Below are positions 12,401 through 43,799 of a stretch of DNA of 64,000 nt, piece by piece. Origin of the DNA: Engraulis encrasicolus (Eukaryota > Chordata > Actinopteri > Clupeiformes > Engraulidae); NCBI RefSeq assembly GCF_034702125.1, contig NC_085867.1:38958096-39022095 (forward strand), given 5' to 3'. The position numbers and the translations under genes were made by a program. Each line of letters starts with the position of its first letter. Position 1 is the stretch's first letter. The notes under the pieces were generated by a model that ran no database searches, was not told the DNA's origin, and was given only the letters and a program-made list of their open reading frames with translations.

Positions 12401-14375
12401 TTATGAGAACATCATGTGCTATCCAAAAAAGTGTTGTCTTGTAGCCTATAATGTGGCATATTTTTTAATGTGACGTTTCAATGGAAAATTTGGAGATAAA
12501 CTTCTGACGTCAAACTGGAAACTTGACATCTGCTGCATGATCAGAGTTGATTGTTTAAAAAAAAACAAGAATCTTGAGCATTAATCGCCTCTGACTATTA
12601 CTTTTTTCAACAAATGGAGCCTTCCACATGCAAAAAGTTGTAGACAGCGTTTTCTCCATAGCAAAGGATGAGATAACCACAGGACGAGTGCCTTGCTAGA
12701 ACCAAAGTGAAGTCTACACCTCTCTCTGTCTCTCTATTTCTGTCTATCTGTCTGTCTGCCTCTCTGCGTGTCTGTCTGTCTGTCTCTTTCGATTTCGTTT
12801 CCTGTGTATACCTCAGTGTTTGTAAACAGGGCCGGTTCACGCCTTTTCTAGTGTGGCATCGGCATTGTGGTGCTTTGCAATGCAATCCTGCAAAGAAACA
12901 AAAAATGACAAAAATGACTACACCAAAGGTTTAAAAAAAGAACTAGACATTCTCCTTTTTGCATTTGTTATTTTCTTTCTTTCTCTTTCTATCTCTCGTT
13001 TCTCCTCTCAACGGTTGCAAAGCTTTAAATGAAGTGGGGGGAAAAGACACATTTGTGGCATGACACTAGCGCAGACCGTGCTTCTCCTTACCAAATGTTC
13101 TCAGATATACCTCATAGATAATAGTGTTTAGGGTAATGTTAATATAGCGTATGTAATAAATTATTCACTTGCTCTTCTTTTGGTAACTGTGACTTTATGA
13201 GACAAACAATGGAAAAATGCTTTATACATTTTAAGTTGTGATTTTTTGTAATAGTTGAGGAGGTGCGCTTACCAGGAAAAAAAATGAAAAAAGGGACAAA
13301 AAAATGCTCGTCTCCCCCCTGCTGATGTGTGTTTTTTGTGGTTTGAGGATTACACTGTTTCCTCATGTTTATTGTTTTCTGTCCCGACATCATTTTCTGA
13401 TTAATTTTGTTTTTCAGTGGGATGGCTGAATATGACAATTTTTTCTTGATTGCCAGCATTTTTTATTTTTTTATTTTTTTCGTTTTAGATCTTGGAATGG
13501 TTGCAGAGTAAGCCTCAAGTTTACAGTTGTCATATTGTGATGATGATGATTATGATGATGATGAAGGGGGAAACCACTGTTCTTATTTTAACACTTTAGG
13601 CTTCATTCATTGTCTACACTTCCTGGTTCCTGTTTTCCTTTTATTTCCTGTTTATTTGTTTGTTTGTTTTGGGAGAAGCTGCTCTGTGTTTGAGGTGTAG
13701 CATTACACGTAGCAGCTGTCAATCAATGCTGTAGCCCCAGATTTTTTATGCATGACTAGATCTACACTTAGCTACCCAGTCTGCATTGTGATGATTATGT
13801 TTCATTGACGCCTCAGACGACTTCATTCTTGCATGTTAGGCCTGGACTTTGTGTGTCTTTTCTGTTGGTTTTGCTTTGTTCTGTATTCTTTTTCTTTAAA
13901 GAAGTGCAGCTCGTTTGTGTATATATTGACCAAAGTTATGTTCTGCAATCATACACAAATAGGAAGGAAAATACCAAAAAAATCCCAAACACACATGAAG
14001 AATGAAGTGGTTCTTTGAAGTGGAATGTGCTGTGAAGATCATAAACCACAGCCAAGGGTCCTCGATAAGATTGTATGCGAGTTAATGTATCTAATGGATG
14101 TTGGAGGAGTCCTTAAAATACACTTTTTTTATGTTTCGCATTGATCCCCAGCCACACAACATTCGCTGACTTGGGTGTTTTTATTTCCTACGTAAGAGTG
14201 ATGTCTGTGTTTCTTCTCATGTGATTTCTGGAAATAACTTCAAACACAACTGATTTTCACCGACTGTGTCAGAATGTGTCTGACAATCTCTTTGGTGCAG
14301 CACCAGCCAGCTTTGTGTCAGTGCTACACTCTCTCATCTCTCAGCTAGTCGTCGAGACCTCAAATGATACCAAAG
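7767..14375 (+). promoter_or_regulatory. onecut2: Cluster of 19 miR-9 seed-match sites
   Basis: ACCAAAG, the complement of the miR-9 seed, occurs on the sense strand starting at 7767, 7977, 8477, 8538, 8699, 9139, 9604, 9949, 11083, 11358, 11498, 11554, 11563, 12151, 12193, 12701, 12922, 13929 and 14369. Twelve of these are the 8-mer ACCAAAGA. The sites at 11554 and 11563 start 9 nt apart. I noticed only one copy of the reverse complement in the same stretch (about 14290). Two more sense copies lie in the coding exon (5979 and 6208). ONECUT2 is a known miR-9 target in mammals. Confidence 0.85.
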
Positions 14376-14904
14376 CTCACATCTCTCTCGAGGGTAGCTA
14401 GCTATAATACACCCATGAGAGATCCGGAAATAAGAAAAGCCACCACAAAAGCTCACCCTTTTGTTTGCCTGAAATGGACAAATCCTAACAGTGAATCTGC
14501 TGAAGTTCAATTCTTGGTGGACTTGTAGTAAAAACCAATCCCAAACCAACACATTCAGAGTCCAGCTATGGAGTAGCTAAACATGTTAACAGACACAGAG
14601 GGAGACAAACCTGTTTAATACATTATTAGAGGATTGAAAATTGATTGTTAGGGCAACATCGGATGTTCTGACGGCTATTTTTTACAAAGACAAAAATGTA
14701 CTGATGTCTTTTCCCTTTCATTTCTTTTTTTTTCTTACTGTGCTGAAGATTCTTTCTTTAAAAAAAAGGATGGTATTTTTTTGCATTGACTATTGTTGAT
14801 GGGAATATTGGTGTTAAATTATAACATTATTCACTACCAATCCACCTATGCTAAGAGAGACAACTATTCAGAGTAAATGTTCTTCCACCTAATGTGTACC
14901 AAAA

Positions 14905-14910
14905 AATAAA
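14905..14910 (+). terminator. onecut2: Candidate proximal poly(A) signal (AATAAA)
   Basis: The first AATAAA after the last miR-9 site lies in an A-rich context. Use of this site would give a 3'UTR of about 8.7 kb that keeps all 19 sites. Confidence 0.45.
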
Positions 14911-16040
14911 GAAATCACCATGGTTGTATCCTTAACACTTCTTGTCCTCATGAATTGAAAACTATATGTTTTGCATAACTCACAAAATTGAATATGGAGT
15001 GAATGTGATTTCCCTTTTGGACAAGATTGTAATGCACATTGAAGCCAGTTGCTGACGTTAGTAAAAACACCAGACAGTAAAATTGAACTGAAGAATTCGA
15101 AGAAATTGAACCGAAGACATTTAAGCTACTAAGCTTACATTTTTGAGTATACCTGCACAGTAGTTCACATCCAACCTTTAATTGACCATTTCTGGCTAAT
15201 CCCAAATCAAGGCCTGTTTATAACATCACATCATACAGAAAATTGAACGTATAAACAGTGGATAAGTAATGGGCCTTTGAAGCCATGATAAAAATATAGC
15301 AGCATACTGCATTACGAACCACATATGCAAGCAGATCACCCTCGGACGGTAGAACAGATATAATGCCACTCATTTTATAAGGTGGAAATGGGTTAATTTT
15401 AAGGGCATTTAAGGTTATAAATGCTGGTGAACTCCATGTACTACTCCTCCTGTTATGTTGAACTTCACTCTGACTTGACATAATGTAACTTAGTTTAGAT
15501 TATTTAAGTCTTATGAACTTGGCGGAATTGCATAACTGACAATTCTAGATTTAACTCTATGACACATCCTCCAAACAAACAAAGAACAGCTAACCCAATG
15601 ACTGAATATGTACACAACTCAAAGGACATCAAAGGACATTTGAGTCACATTTGAGTTACATGTTTTAGTAGGCCTATAATTTTTATCGTTAACAGTTTTT
15701 AACAGATTCTTCTTCTCCAAAGCTCTCTTTGTGACCCCCCCCCCCCCCAATGGTAGGACACCTCTCATCTGTGCAATATTATTATTAGCTGTGTTTTTAA
15801 AATAAACAGAAAATGCAACAAAAAAAGAGAAAAAATTGAAACGTTAACAGTAGTTAAAAATAAAAATGATCTGTGTCAGTGTTACATGTTGCAATGGCCG
15901 CATACTACATTGGAGCTTTCAATATTGTTCAAGTGTGTTGATGTATTGGGCACTTTAAAACTGTGGCAAAGCATCTCTAGTCCTACTCCCCCCCCCCCCA
16001 AATACTCAGTTATGCGTGTGTGTGTCTCTGTGTGTATGTA

Positions 16041-16045
<5 letters not shown>

Positions 16046-16091
<46 letters not shown>
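16046..16091. repeat. (GT)n microsatellite
   Basis: A GT dinucleotide tract near the 3' end of the presumed onecut UTR. Confidence 0.9.
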
Positions 16092-16098
<7 letters not shown>

Positions 16099-16283
16099 TG
16101 TTCCTGTTTATATTTGCTGGTTCTTCATGAAGCTCTCTCCCATTAAATGCACACATTAGTGTTTTTTGTCTTGACCATGCGTTTCTTTTTTTATATTTAA
16201 ATTTGGTCCTTTCTGTACCTCTCTATTCTTTTTACTCCCACTATCATCAAATGGTAGTGCTGTATATTCTGCTATTAATATCA

Positions 16284-16289
16284 AATAAA
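16284..16289 (+). terminator. onecut2: Candidate distal poly(A) signal (AATAAA)
   Basis: AATAAA in the context 'tcaaataaacagctttg', followed by T/G-rich sequence. A further AATAAA lies at 15801-15806. It is the last good signal before repeat-rich intergenic DNA. Confidence 0.45.
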
Positions 16290-17406
16290 CAGCTTTGATT
16301 CATCAACTGGCATCCAGGTCTGATTAATGCATCTATGTGACTTTACAGTTTACATTATCAAATTTGATTCAAAAACATGAGAGAGATGAAAATGAGAAAT
16401 GGAAATTCTACCACTGTAATGTTAGAATAATGTAAGCATCTTTTAGTCTGTAGGGCCTAGCGCCTTCACAACCTTGTTCAGAGCATATGTTGAAACTCCC
16501 AGAATGGCGTCAATATTCCTGTTCTTTCCTTACTGTGTGTGTGTGTGTGTGTGTGTCTTTCTCTCTGTATGTGTGCGTGTGAAGGGAAAAGGTGGCGTGG
16601 GGGTTGAGTTTCCAACATCCCCAACCCCCACCACCTCACTTCTCAAGCCACTTGGCTCTCCAGCTTCATCGGTCACTCCCCTCCCCTCAACACCACACCA
16701 CCCCCTACCTCCTCCTGTCCTCCTCTCATCCACAGGCATCCACTGCAGCAACAGACAGGTGAAAGCAGCAACCTTTTCAGGCTCTTTAAGTGGCTTACTG
16801 TCGTCTGATTTCTGTCAAAGTCCACACTGCTGCTCCCCTGCTCTCTCTCTCTCCTCTCCTCTCCTCTCCCGACACCGGCCCTAGAGTGCCTGCCTCCCGT
16901 CTTCCCTTGCTCCGGCCACGGTTACCAAGGAGACCAGCATGCATTAAGGGCCTTATCCGATGGCATTTGGCTTTTCCATTACCTGATAGGAAAGATGGCA
17001 GATCAGAGATAGGACGTGACATTCAGAAATATGTCTTTGTCACAAGTTGCACAACTCACCTCAGTCAAAACCCCCTGGCTGCCAATCAAAGCCAGGGGTG
17101 GATTTGCAGGGCTGCAGGCCTGTCTGCCTTGAAAGCAGCTAAACGGTTTTCACAGAGTCTTTCTGAAAGGGCATGTGCAGAACTAAACCAATCTGTCGGA
17201 GGAGCCTATTCCAACCTCAACCAAGGGTACTGAAGGATGGAGAAGTATAGCAAAGGTAGGAGGTCAGAGAAAAGCAGTTAAAGATAAAAAAATGGAAACA
17301 ATTAACTCTAACTAGTCATTTCCAATGTTAGAGACAGAATTACAGGTAGACCTAACTCAACAAATTCTTCTGAGCATGTTCCAATTAGTAGGTACGATCT
17401 CTGAAG

Positions 17407-17452
17407 GTCTTGTTTTAACCATCTCAGTCCAATGAGACGGTTAAAACAAGAC
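17407..17452. repeat. Short hairpin (20-bp arms)
   Basis: Arms 17407-17426 and 17433-17452 are inverted copies with one mismatch and a 6-nt loop. No repeat family was recognised. Confidence 0.7.
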
Positions 17453-19772
17453 TAGAGACTACAAAAGAGACACATTTCAAATTTCTCATGACACTTAAGT
17501 GTTTTGTTCAAAAAAAATATTGCATTGATAGAGGTATGCTGTATAGGGACATATAGTGCTATGACAATGTATTAATCGATCAGTGTAATCATATGATTTG
17601 AAAGATCATGAGCACAAGGGAAGAAAAAAGGCACAAAACAAACATTTTTGTAAATAAATTTATTTACTCGGTCAGTTCAGACATACAGCTTAACTATATA
17701 CACACTTCACATTCAGTGTAAGTACAAATTAAAATCAGCCTGACTTCACTTTCAGTGATGGATTTATAACATGTATACGTAGTTGACAAGCCCAGTGCAT
17801 TTACAAGCAAGTTATACCAGGAAGTTATACCAGCTGTTGTATGAATTTGAAGGCATTGGGGAGTCCCCTAAAAATGAGCTTACTGCAGACATTGCTTTTG
17901 CATAGCTCCAAAGAGAAGCACAGGTGTAAGGGGCTAGCCCTACCGCCTTTCTTTGATCAGGTGTATTCTGGAAGCATGAGTATTCCTTTGTTTTATTGTT
18001 TGCTCTAGTTGACCGGTAACACTGGACCATTGCCTTCCCAATGGAAATAAATAAATCAGTGGTAACAAAGACCATCCTCTGAAGATTAATGCTCTCTCAC
18101 AGCGGTGCTTACAGACACAACTTCCTTCGTGGATATTCAGCGACTTCAAAAAATATATAGATACACGCTTCAACAACATATTTTTGGGAGATGTTATTAA
18201 AAGCACATTAACAAGCTATAACCCAATAACATTAAGTCACAATTAGGAAGTTGTCTTTTAAAGGCAGTCAACTCCACAGGGTCTGATGGTATGGTGTATA
18301 AAAAAACAATCATCCCTCAGCCATATTCATCATCATCTTTAAAAAAAAAAAAAACACACACACCCTGCTTTTCTGGTGGCTTCTGCAAAAGAGTAGTGTC
18401 TCTCCCCAGCAATCTCACTGCTCCCCTTTCTGCTCCTCGCTTGGCTTCGCCCCACCACCCTCCACACATCTCCATTTTTCCTGTCCACTCTCCAGTCCAA
18501 CCTAGCTTCCCTCCTCTGATGGAATGCTTTGGCTTTACCCCCTCCCTCTCTCTCTCCTCACCTCTCCGTCTATCACTCTCTCTCCTGCTCAGACTGTGGG
18601 ACTCTCCCCCCCTCCCCCCATTCCCCATTTCAGTCTCCTCCCGCTGCTCCCCATCACCACACCATCAGCTACACCACCACACCACACCACGCCCTGCCCT
18701 CCTCCATTCCCATCCCCCTCTTTCCACCCAGCACGCCTTCTTTCTCTCTCACAGTGGAGAAATCAATCGCTCCGCTCTCAATTAGAGGTCACACTGTTCC
18801 GTAGAGCAAGCGTCCCCCAGCTTTTCAATTACCAGGAGACCCACGCTAGACCCCAGAGCCAGATCCCTCTCTCTCTCTCTCTCTCCCTCCCTCTCACGCT
18901 CTCTCTCTCTCTCTCTCTCCCCTTCGCTCCCACTCTCTCTTTCCCCTCACTCATTCATTCTTCTCAGCACCGCCAGCAACTCCCCAATGTGCCCATACAC
19001 ACCCACATACGCACACACGCTCACACACACGGAGGGGGTTATTGGGTCCAGGACAACCAATTTCTCTCAGCTTAATCAACAGAGCCCTGGTGACCATGGG
19101 AAGGCGCCAAGGGGGGGAGGGGAGGGGAGGGGAGAGGGTGTCCATGGATGAGGAGAGGAAAGGAGGAGGAGAGGAGAGGAGAGGAGAGACAGAAGAGAGG
19201 ACGACGAAGGACGACGCATGATGCCGATGATGATGCTGATGATGATGGGAACAGTCTAGATGCTGCATGGACAAGAATGGAAACGTAACAAAGGAATTTG
19301 TTGAGAGGATGCAACAAGCTGGCTTTTGTGTGTGTATTTGTTGTTTTGTAGTCCACTTTTGAGGCGGATGGAAGACTAGATGAGGACTCTCGCGAGAGAG
19401 AGGTAGATGCATTGAGATTATTGTACTACTGTATACAGCCATCTAGAGGCAAGCGTGTCCAAGAAAAAAAAAAAGAATGACGGAAAAAAAATAAAATAAA
19501 ATAAACTCTGCCAGTAACATAATAAATAATGTCATACACACTAAAAGATAGTAAACACCTTTGATTTTTTTTCCAGACCTTACACACGAACACTAGTACA
19601 CACAGTGGAACGCTGCAGATATTATGCAAAGCACAAATAATAATAATAATAATAGTATCTTAACAACATAATGGGCTGGTATGAACACACTGAGCCCAAA
19701 TTGTTGTTTGTTTTTCTACCCTCAGTTAGTGTGTAGTTGGTGCTGACCATAGACTGGTTGCAGACCGTGTTT

Positions 19773-19878
<106 letters not shown>

Positions 19879-20260
19879 TGTGAGTGAGGAAGGAGGGGGT
19901 TATGGGAAGGCACATCCCAGAGAGGAGCTGAAAGGTGGAGTGCTGATGGAGGTGGACAGGCTGTATGCTGGAGCAAAGGACAGGATTTCCAGCCCAGTGC
20001 CACACAGTGGAAGAGATGAGGATGGATGCAAGGGTGCAAAAAAAAAGTACAGCTGATTGAACTCAAAAGAACAAAAGAGCAGGTATGAGCTGTGGGTGTT
20101 TATGTGTGTGTGTGTGTCAGACTTGTGTTGACATGGACATGCACATTTGTGACTGAACAACTGTGTGTGTGTCTGCTCCACTGGGTCACCAGAGGAGAGG
20201 TTTATGATATTTTTAGCTGTACATCTCATAGAGCCGGGCCAGTCTCTCCTCCATTCCATA

Positions 20261-20748
20261 CTGCCCTACAATATCAGAACGCAGTATCTTGAAAATGGTC
20301 GAAAATGGGTTTAGACCGGAAATTGGCTTTAAAATACCTTCTTTTTCTTGTGTTAAAATTTTTTGGCCCAACTTGGTCCCGTTTCGGAAAAAAACGCAAA
20401 AAACTGATTATACTGCGCTTTTTGGTTTTAGGAGGTTACGTCGTACTAGGCAAGAACGCAGTATAATGCGAATTATACTGCACTTCTCCATTGACACCGT
20501 GGTTTTGGTGTAGACAGTAATACCACAACAGAGCGCAGTATAATGATTTTTCAGCTAAAATGTAAGGAGAATGTTGGTTTTTTTGCTTTTTTCTTGTGTG
20601 CATAAATTTTCACCATAAAAAAGTATTATATGGAAGTGTCATCACCACTTTACCTCCAACACAGTCGCGTGGACAGAAAGGAAACTTTAAAGCCTTTTTT
20701 CTCAGTTTGCCATTTTGAATTACACTGCGTTCTGAAATTGTAGGGCAG
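20261..20748. mobile_element. MITE with CTGCCCTA ends and GCAGTATAAT motifs
   Basis: A 488-bp element. The left end CTGCCCTACAAT and the right end, read on the other strand, agree for about 40 bp with a few mismatches. The flanks are CATA on both sides (20257-20260 and 20749-20752), a possible 4-bp duplication. Inside, GCAGTATAAT or its complement recurs several times. No ORF is visible. The element at 46764-46993 has similar ends. Confidence 0.75.
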
Positions 20749-21165
20749 CATAGCTCAGGTTTGCGGCCATCAAGGGCGATCAGCTGAGAAGGTCTGTGAG
20801 TCTTGGAGGGACGTTTATAGTCCTGGGGAGGTACCGAGGTACTCATTTCAGCTTATTCTCATTCACCGCTGAGACGGGGACGTTTGTAGACTAGGTGGAA
20901 TGTAAGCAGAGACAGGGGGGCACAGAAACAGACAAAAGGACAAAAACCAGCGCAAAGCGAAAACAAAAACAAAAACAAAAACAAAACAATGACGAAAAGT
21001 ATAGTTTGTGCGTTTGCAGGGCATTTCCATCTGGCGACTGACTCGTGATGGACAAGAAGACCTCTCTGCTCTTAGACGTCATAGAGGCTGAGAATCTTCT
21101 TCCTTGTCTATTTTCATTGGACAGTCTGCAGGGGGGGGCGGGGGTTATAGGTCGAAGGTCAGGGG

Positions 21166-41809
<20,644 letters not shown>

Positions 41810-42010
41810 GGCGAAAAGACAATGTCCTGTCACCTACAAAGTAAATACTTCGATTAAGACCTCAAAATACCATTTGTGCTGTAGTGAATTCCGTCAGACT
41901 GATATGCGAACTGTACGGCTCAGCCACGCTGACCTAATGTACCGGTGAGTTGCATGCTGACGTCTAGCTACAAATCCCGCCCACGAGAACAGCATCATCA
42001 GAGATCTTTT
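41810..42010 (-). promoter_or_regulatory. fech: fech 5'UTR and probable promoter
   Basis: Sequence just upstream of the fech ATG. It contains a CRE-like TGACGTCT (about 41960) and a GC-box-like CCCGCCC (about 41976), and no clear TATA box. The call rests on position and these motifs only. Confidence 0.4.
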
Positions 42011-42902
42011 TGACAGCTGCACGAGGCTTCCCATCATAAACAGTCTGTGATGCTGACTACAAACTCTGAACAGTATCTGGGAGATTAAAGATAAGAAAGC
42101 ATAAAGTACAGACTTTCAAGTAGTCGGCGTCCTTTCTGTGAACATATTGCGGACAGTAGCCGAAACTAATGTAGTTATTGTATACAATACAAATAATACA
42201 AACATGAGACACTTAAGGAAATAAGGAAGACATACCCACAGTAAATTCCAAGAATTTAGCACGTGCCTCTCACAATTGTTTCTGCCCAAGAAAGTATTCA
42301 GTCAGTCAACCAACAGTCTTTGCTGTTGTTGTTTTTATACACTTTGCCCATTGTGTTTATAAAAACAAGGTGAAGTCAAGGTCCATATCAGGCTTTTCAT
42401 TACACTGTCATACAGCAATATATTATTATGGAATAAAATACAATATAGAATATACAGAATATCTTTTTATTTTTCATTATAACAATTTGGCCTACAACGA
42501 AATTGAGCATTCCTTGTTAATTGAAGCCATAAATAATTAAAATAAAAGGTTGGAAAAGTTAATGTGTTAAATATCCCATTGACACGATAAAAAAAATACC
42601 AAATCCTTTGACCCATTGGTAATTGGCCCTCCCATCTGCGCCCCTGGCTTCAGTGCCCAGTGCCAACACATGGTATTCAGAATTGCTATGATATTGCATT
42701 TTATATTATAGAGGCATTGTTGACAAAGGCAGTATCCAAAGAGGATGGAACAGTGTGCTCTATTAGTTGAATCTGCACAAGGAACACAAGGCATGTAGCA
42801 CAATGTGCTTCACCGTTTATGAAAGTACACTACTAAAACAGCAAATAAGGCATACTGTACATTGACAATAATGAGCAGACAAATACATGTAAATTGTACA
42901 CG

Positions 42903-42908
42903 TTTATT
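42903..42908 (-). terminator. nars1: Probable nars1 poly(A) signal
   Basis: AATAAA on the minus strand, about 305 nt after the nars1 stop codon. The 3'UTR between them (42909-43213) contains a (GT)n tract at 43010-43072 that reads as (CA)n in the transcript. Confidence 0.65.
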
Positions 42909-43004
42909 TAGTGATCGTGTAGATACATTGATGGCTCAGAATGTCCAGTCCCATCCTTTCCTCCCCCTCTAAAGTAACCAGAACAAGGATAACGATGCTG
43001 TCAG

Positions 43005-43009
<5 letters not shown>

Positions 43010-43072
<63 letters not shown>
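43010..43072. repeat. (GT)n microsatellite in nars1 3'UTR
   Basis: About 31 GT units within the presumed nars1 3'UTR. Confidence 0.95.
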
Positions 43073-43213
43073 CATTCAATAGCAGACAGGTAGAAGCTGT
43101 GTTGGTGCTCATGGAGAACATAGACTAGACAGAGTAGGTGTAGCAGGCGATGGTAGCATTGATTTCTCTGTGCTATTTGAGATCTTGTTATCATTTAATA
43201 TATCGACTTTCAT

Positions 43214-43345
43214 TCAAGGCCGACATCTCTGGATGAATCGGGGGTATAAGCAGACGTCGCGGATGTGGTGACGGTTCAGGAGCCAAGTGAGGAACCGCTC
43301 CAAGCCCAGACCGTAGCCGCCGTGAGGGCATGTTCCAAACTTCCT
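43214..43345 (-). CDS. nars1: nars1 exon 15 (motif 3, stop)
   Basis: 132 nt encoding [20 protein letters not shown] and a C-terminus ending [10 protein letters not shown], then TGA at 43216-43214. Confidence 0.97.
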   Translation of the reverse strand, partial: RKFGTCPHGGYGLGLERFLTWLLNRHHIRDVCLYPRFIQRCRP

Positions 43346-43768
43346 CTGGAAAACAAAATAGTTCACACACCATTATTACAGGAATTCCCAATACCATCTG
43401 CTCTACATAAGTTGAGTACAGTAACTACATATTTTGTCTAAATTGAGTTTGGACTGAAAGTGGTCTTCATGACAACTCCTTTATCCTGTAACAAAGTCAT
43501 ACATGTATATTCCCAATGTGTCCCGTTTTAGAGATATTCCTATGTCAAATATGCAGCAACTACAATATCCAACCCAATACCAAGGTTTTGAAGTAGTAAT
43601 GGGCAAATTAAGTTTTGTTGAAGCTTTGTTGAAGAACCATTTAGGCACATTGTTTCAAGTTGGGTTGGTACTTGCATTTTCAGCAACAGGGCCCTCTCCT
43701 GGTGAAAAGCCATGTTTGAAATTAAATGGGGCCAAATTTGATGGAACCATTGGAACTTTTGTGTTTGT

Positions 43769-43799
<31 letters not shown>

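Larger units (their letters stand above)
6220..16310 (+). other. onecut2: Long 3'UTR of the onecut gene
   Basis: About 8.7-10 kb after the stop codon has no credible ORF. It is AT-rich with homopolymer runs and is comparatively poor in transposons next to the rest of the window, as expected of a conserved long UTR. It contains the sense-strand cluster of ACCAAAG sites described separately. Candidate poly(A) signals lie at 14905, 15801 and 16284. Human ONECUT2 is known for a 3'UTR longer than 10 kb. The exact end is an inference from the last AATAAA. Confidence 0.75.

Noticed and set aside
17650..17668. AATAAA/TTTATT palindrome as a fech poly(A) site
   Set aside because: It lies about 3.5 kb beyond the fech stop with a MITE and long repeats between, and the motif is symmetrical, so neither strand nor gene can be assigned.
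18291..19075. Overlapping Ser/Pro/Leu-rich reading frames of 90-183 codons
   Set aside because: They follow a C/T-rich tract, occur in several frames at once and show no family motif, splice structure or conserved pattern.
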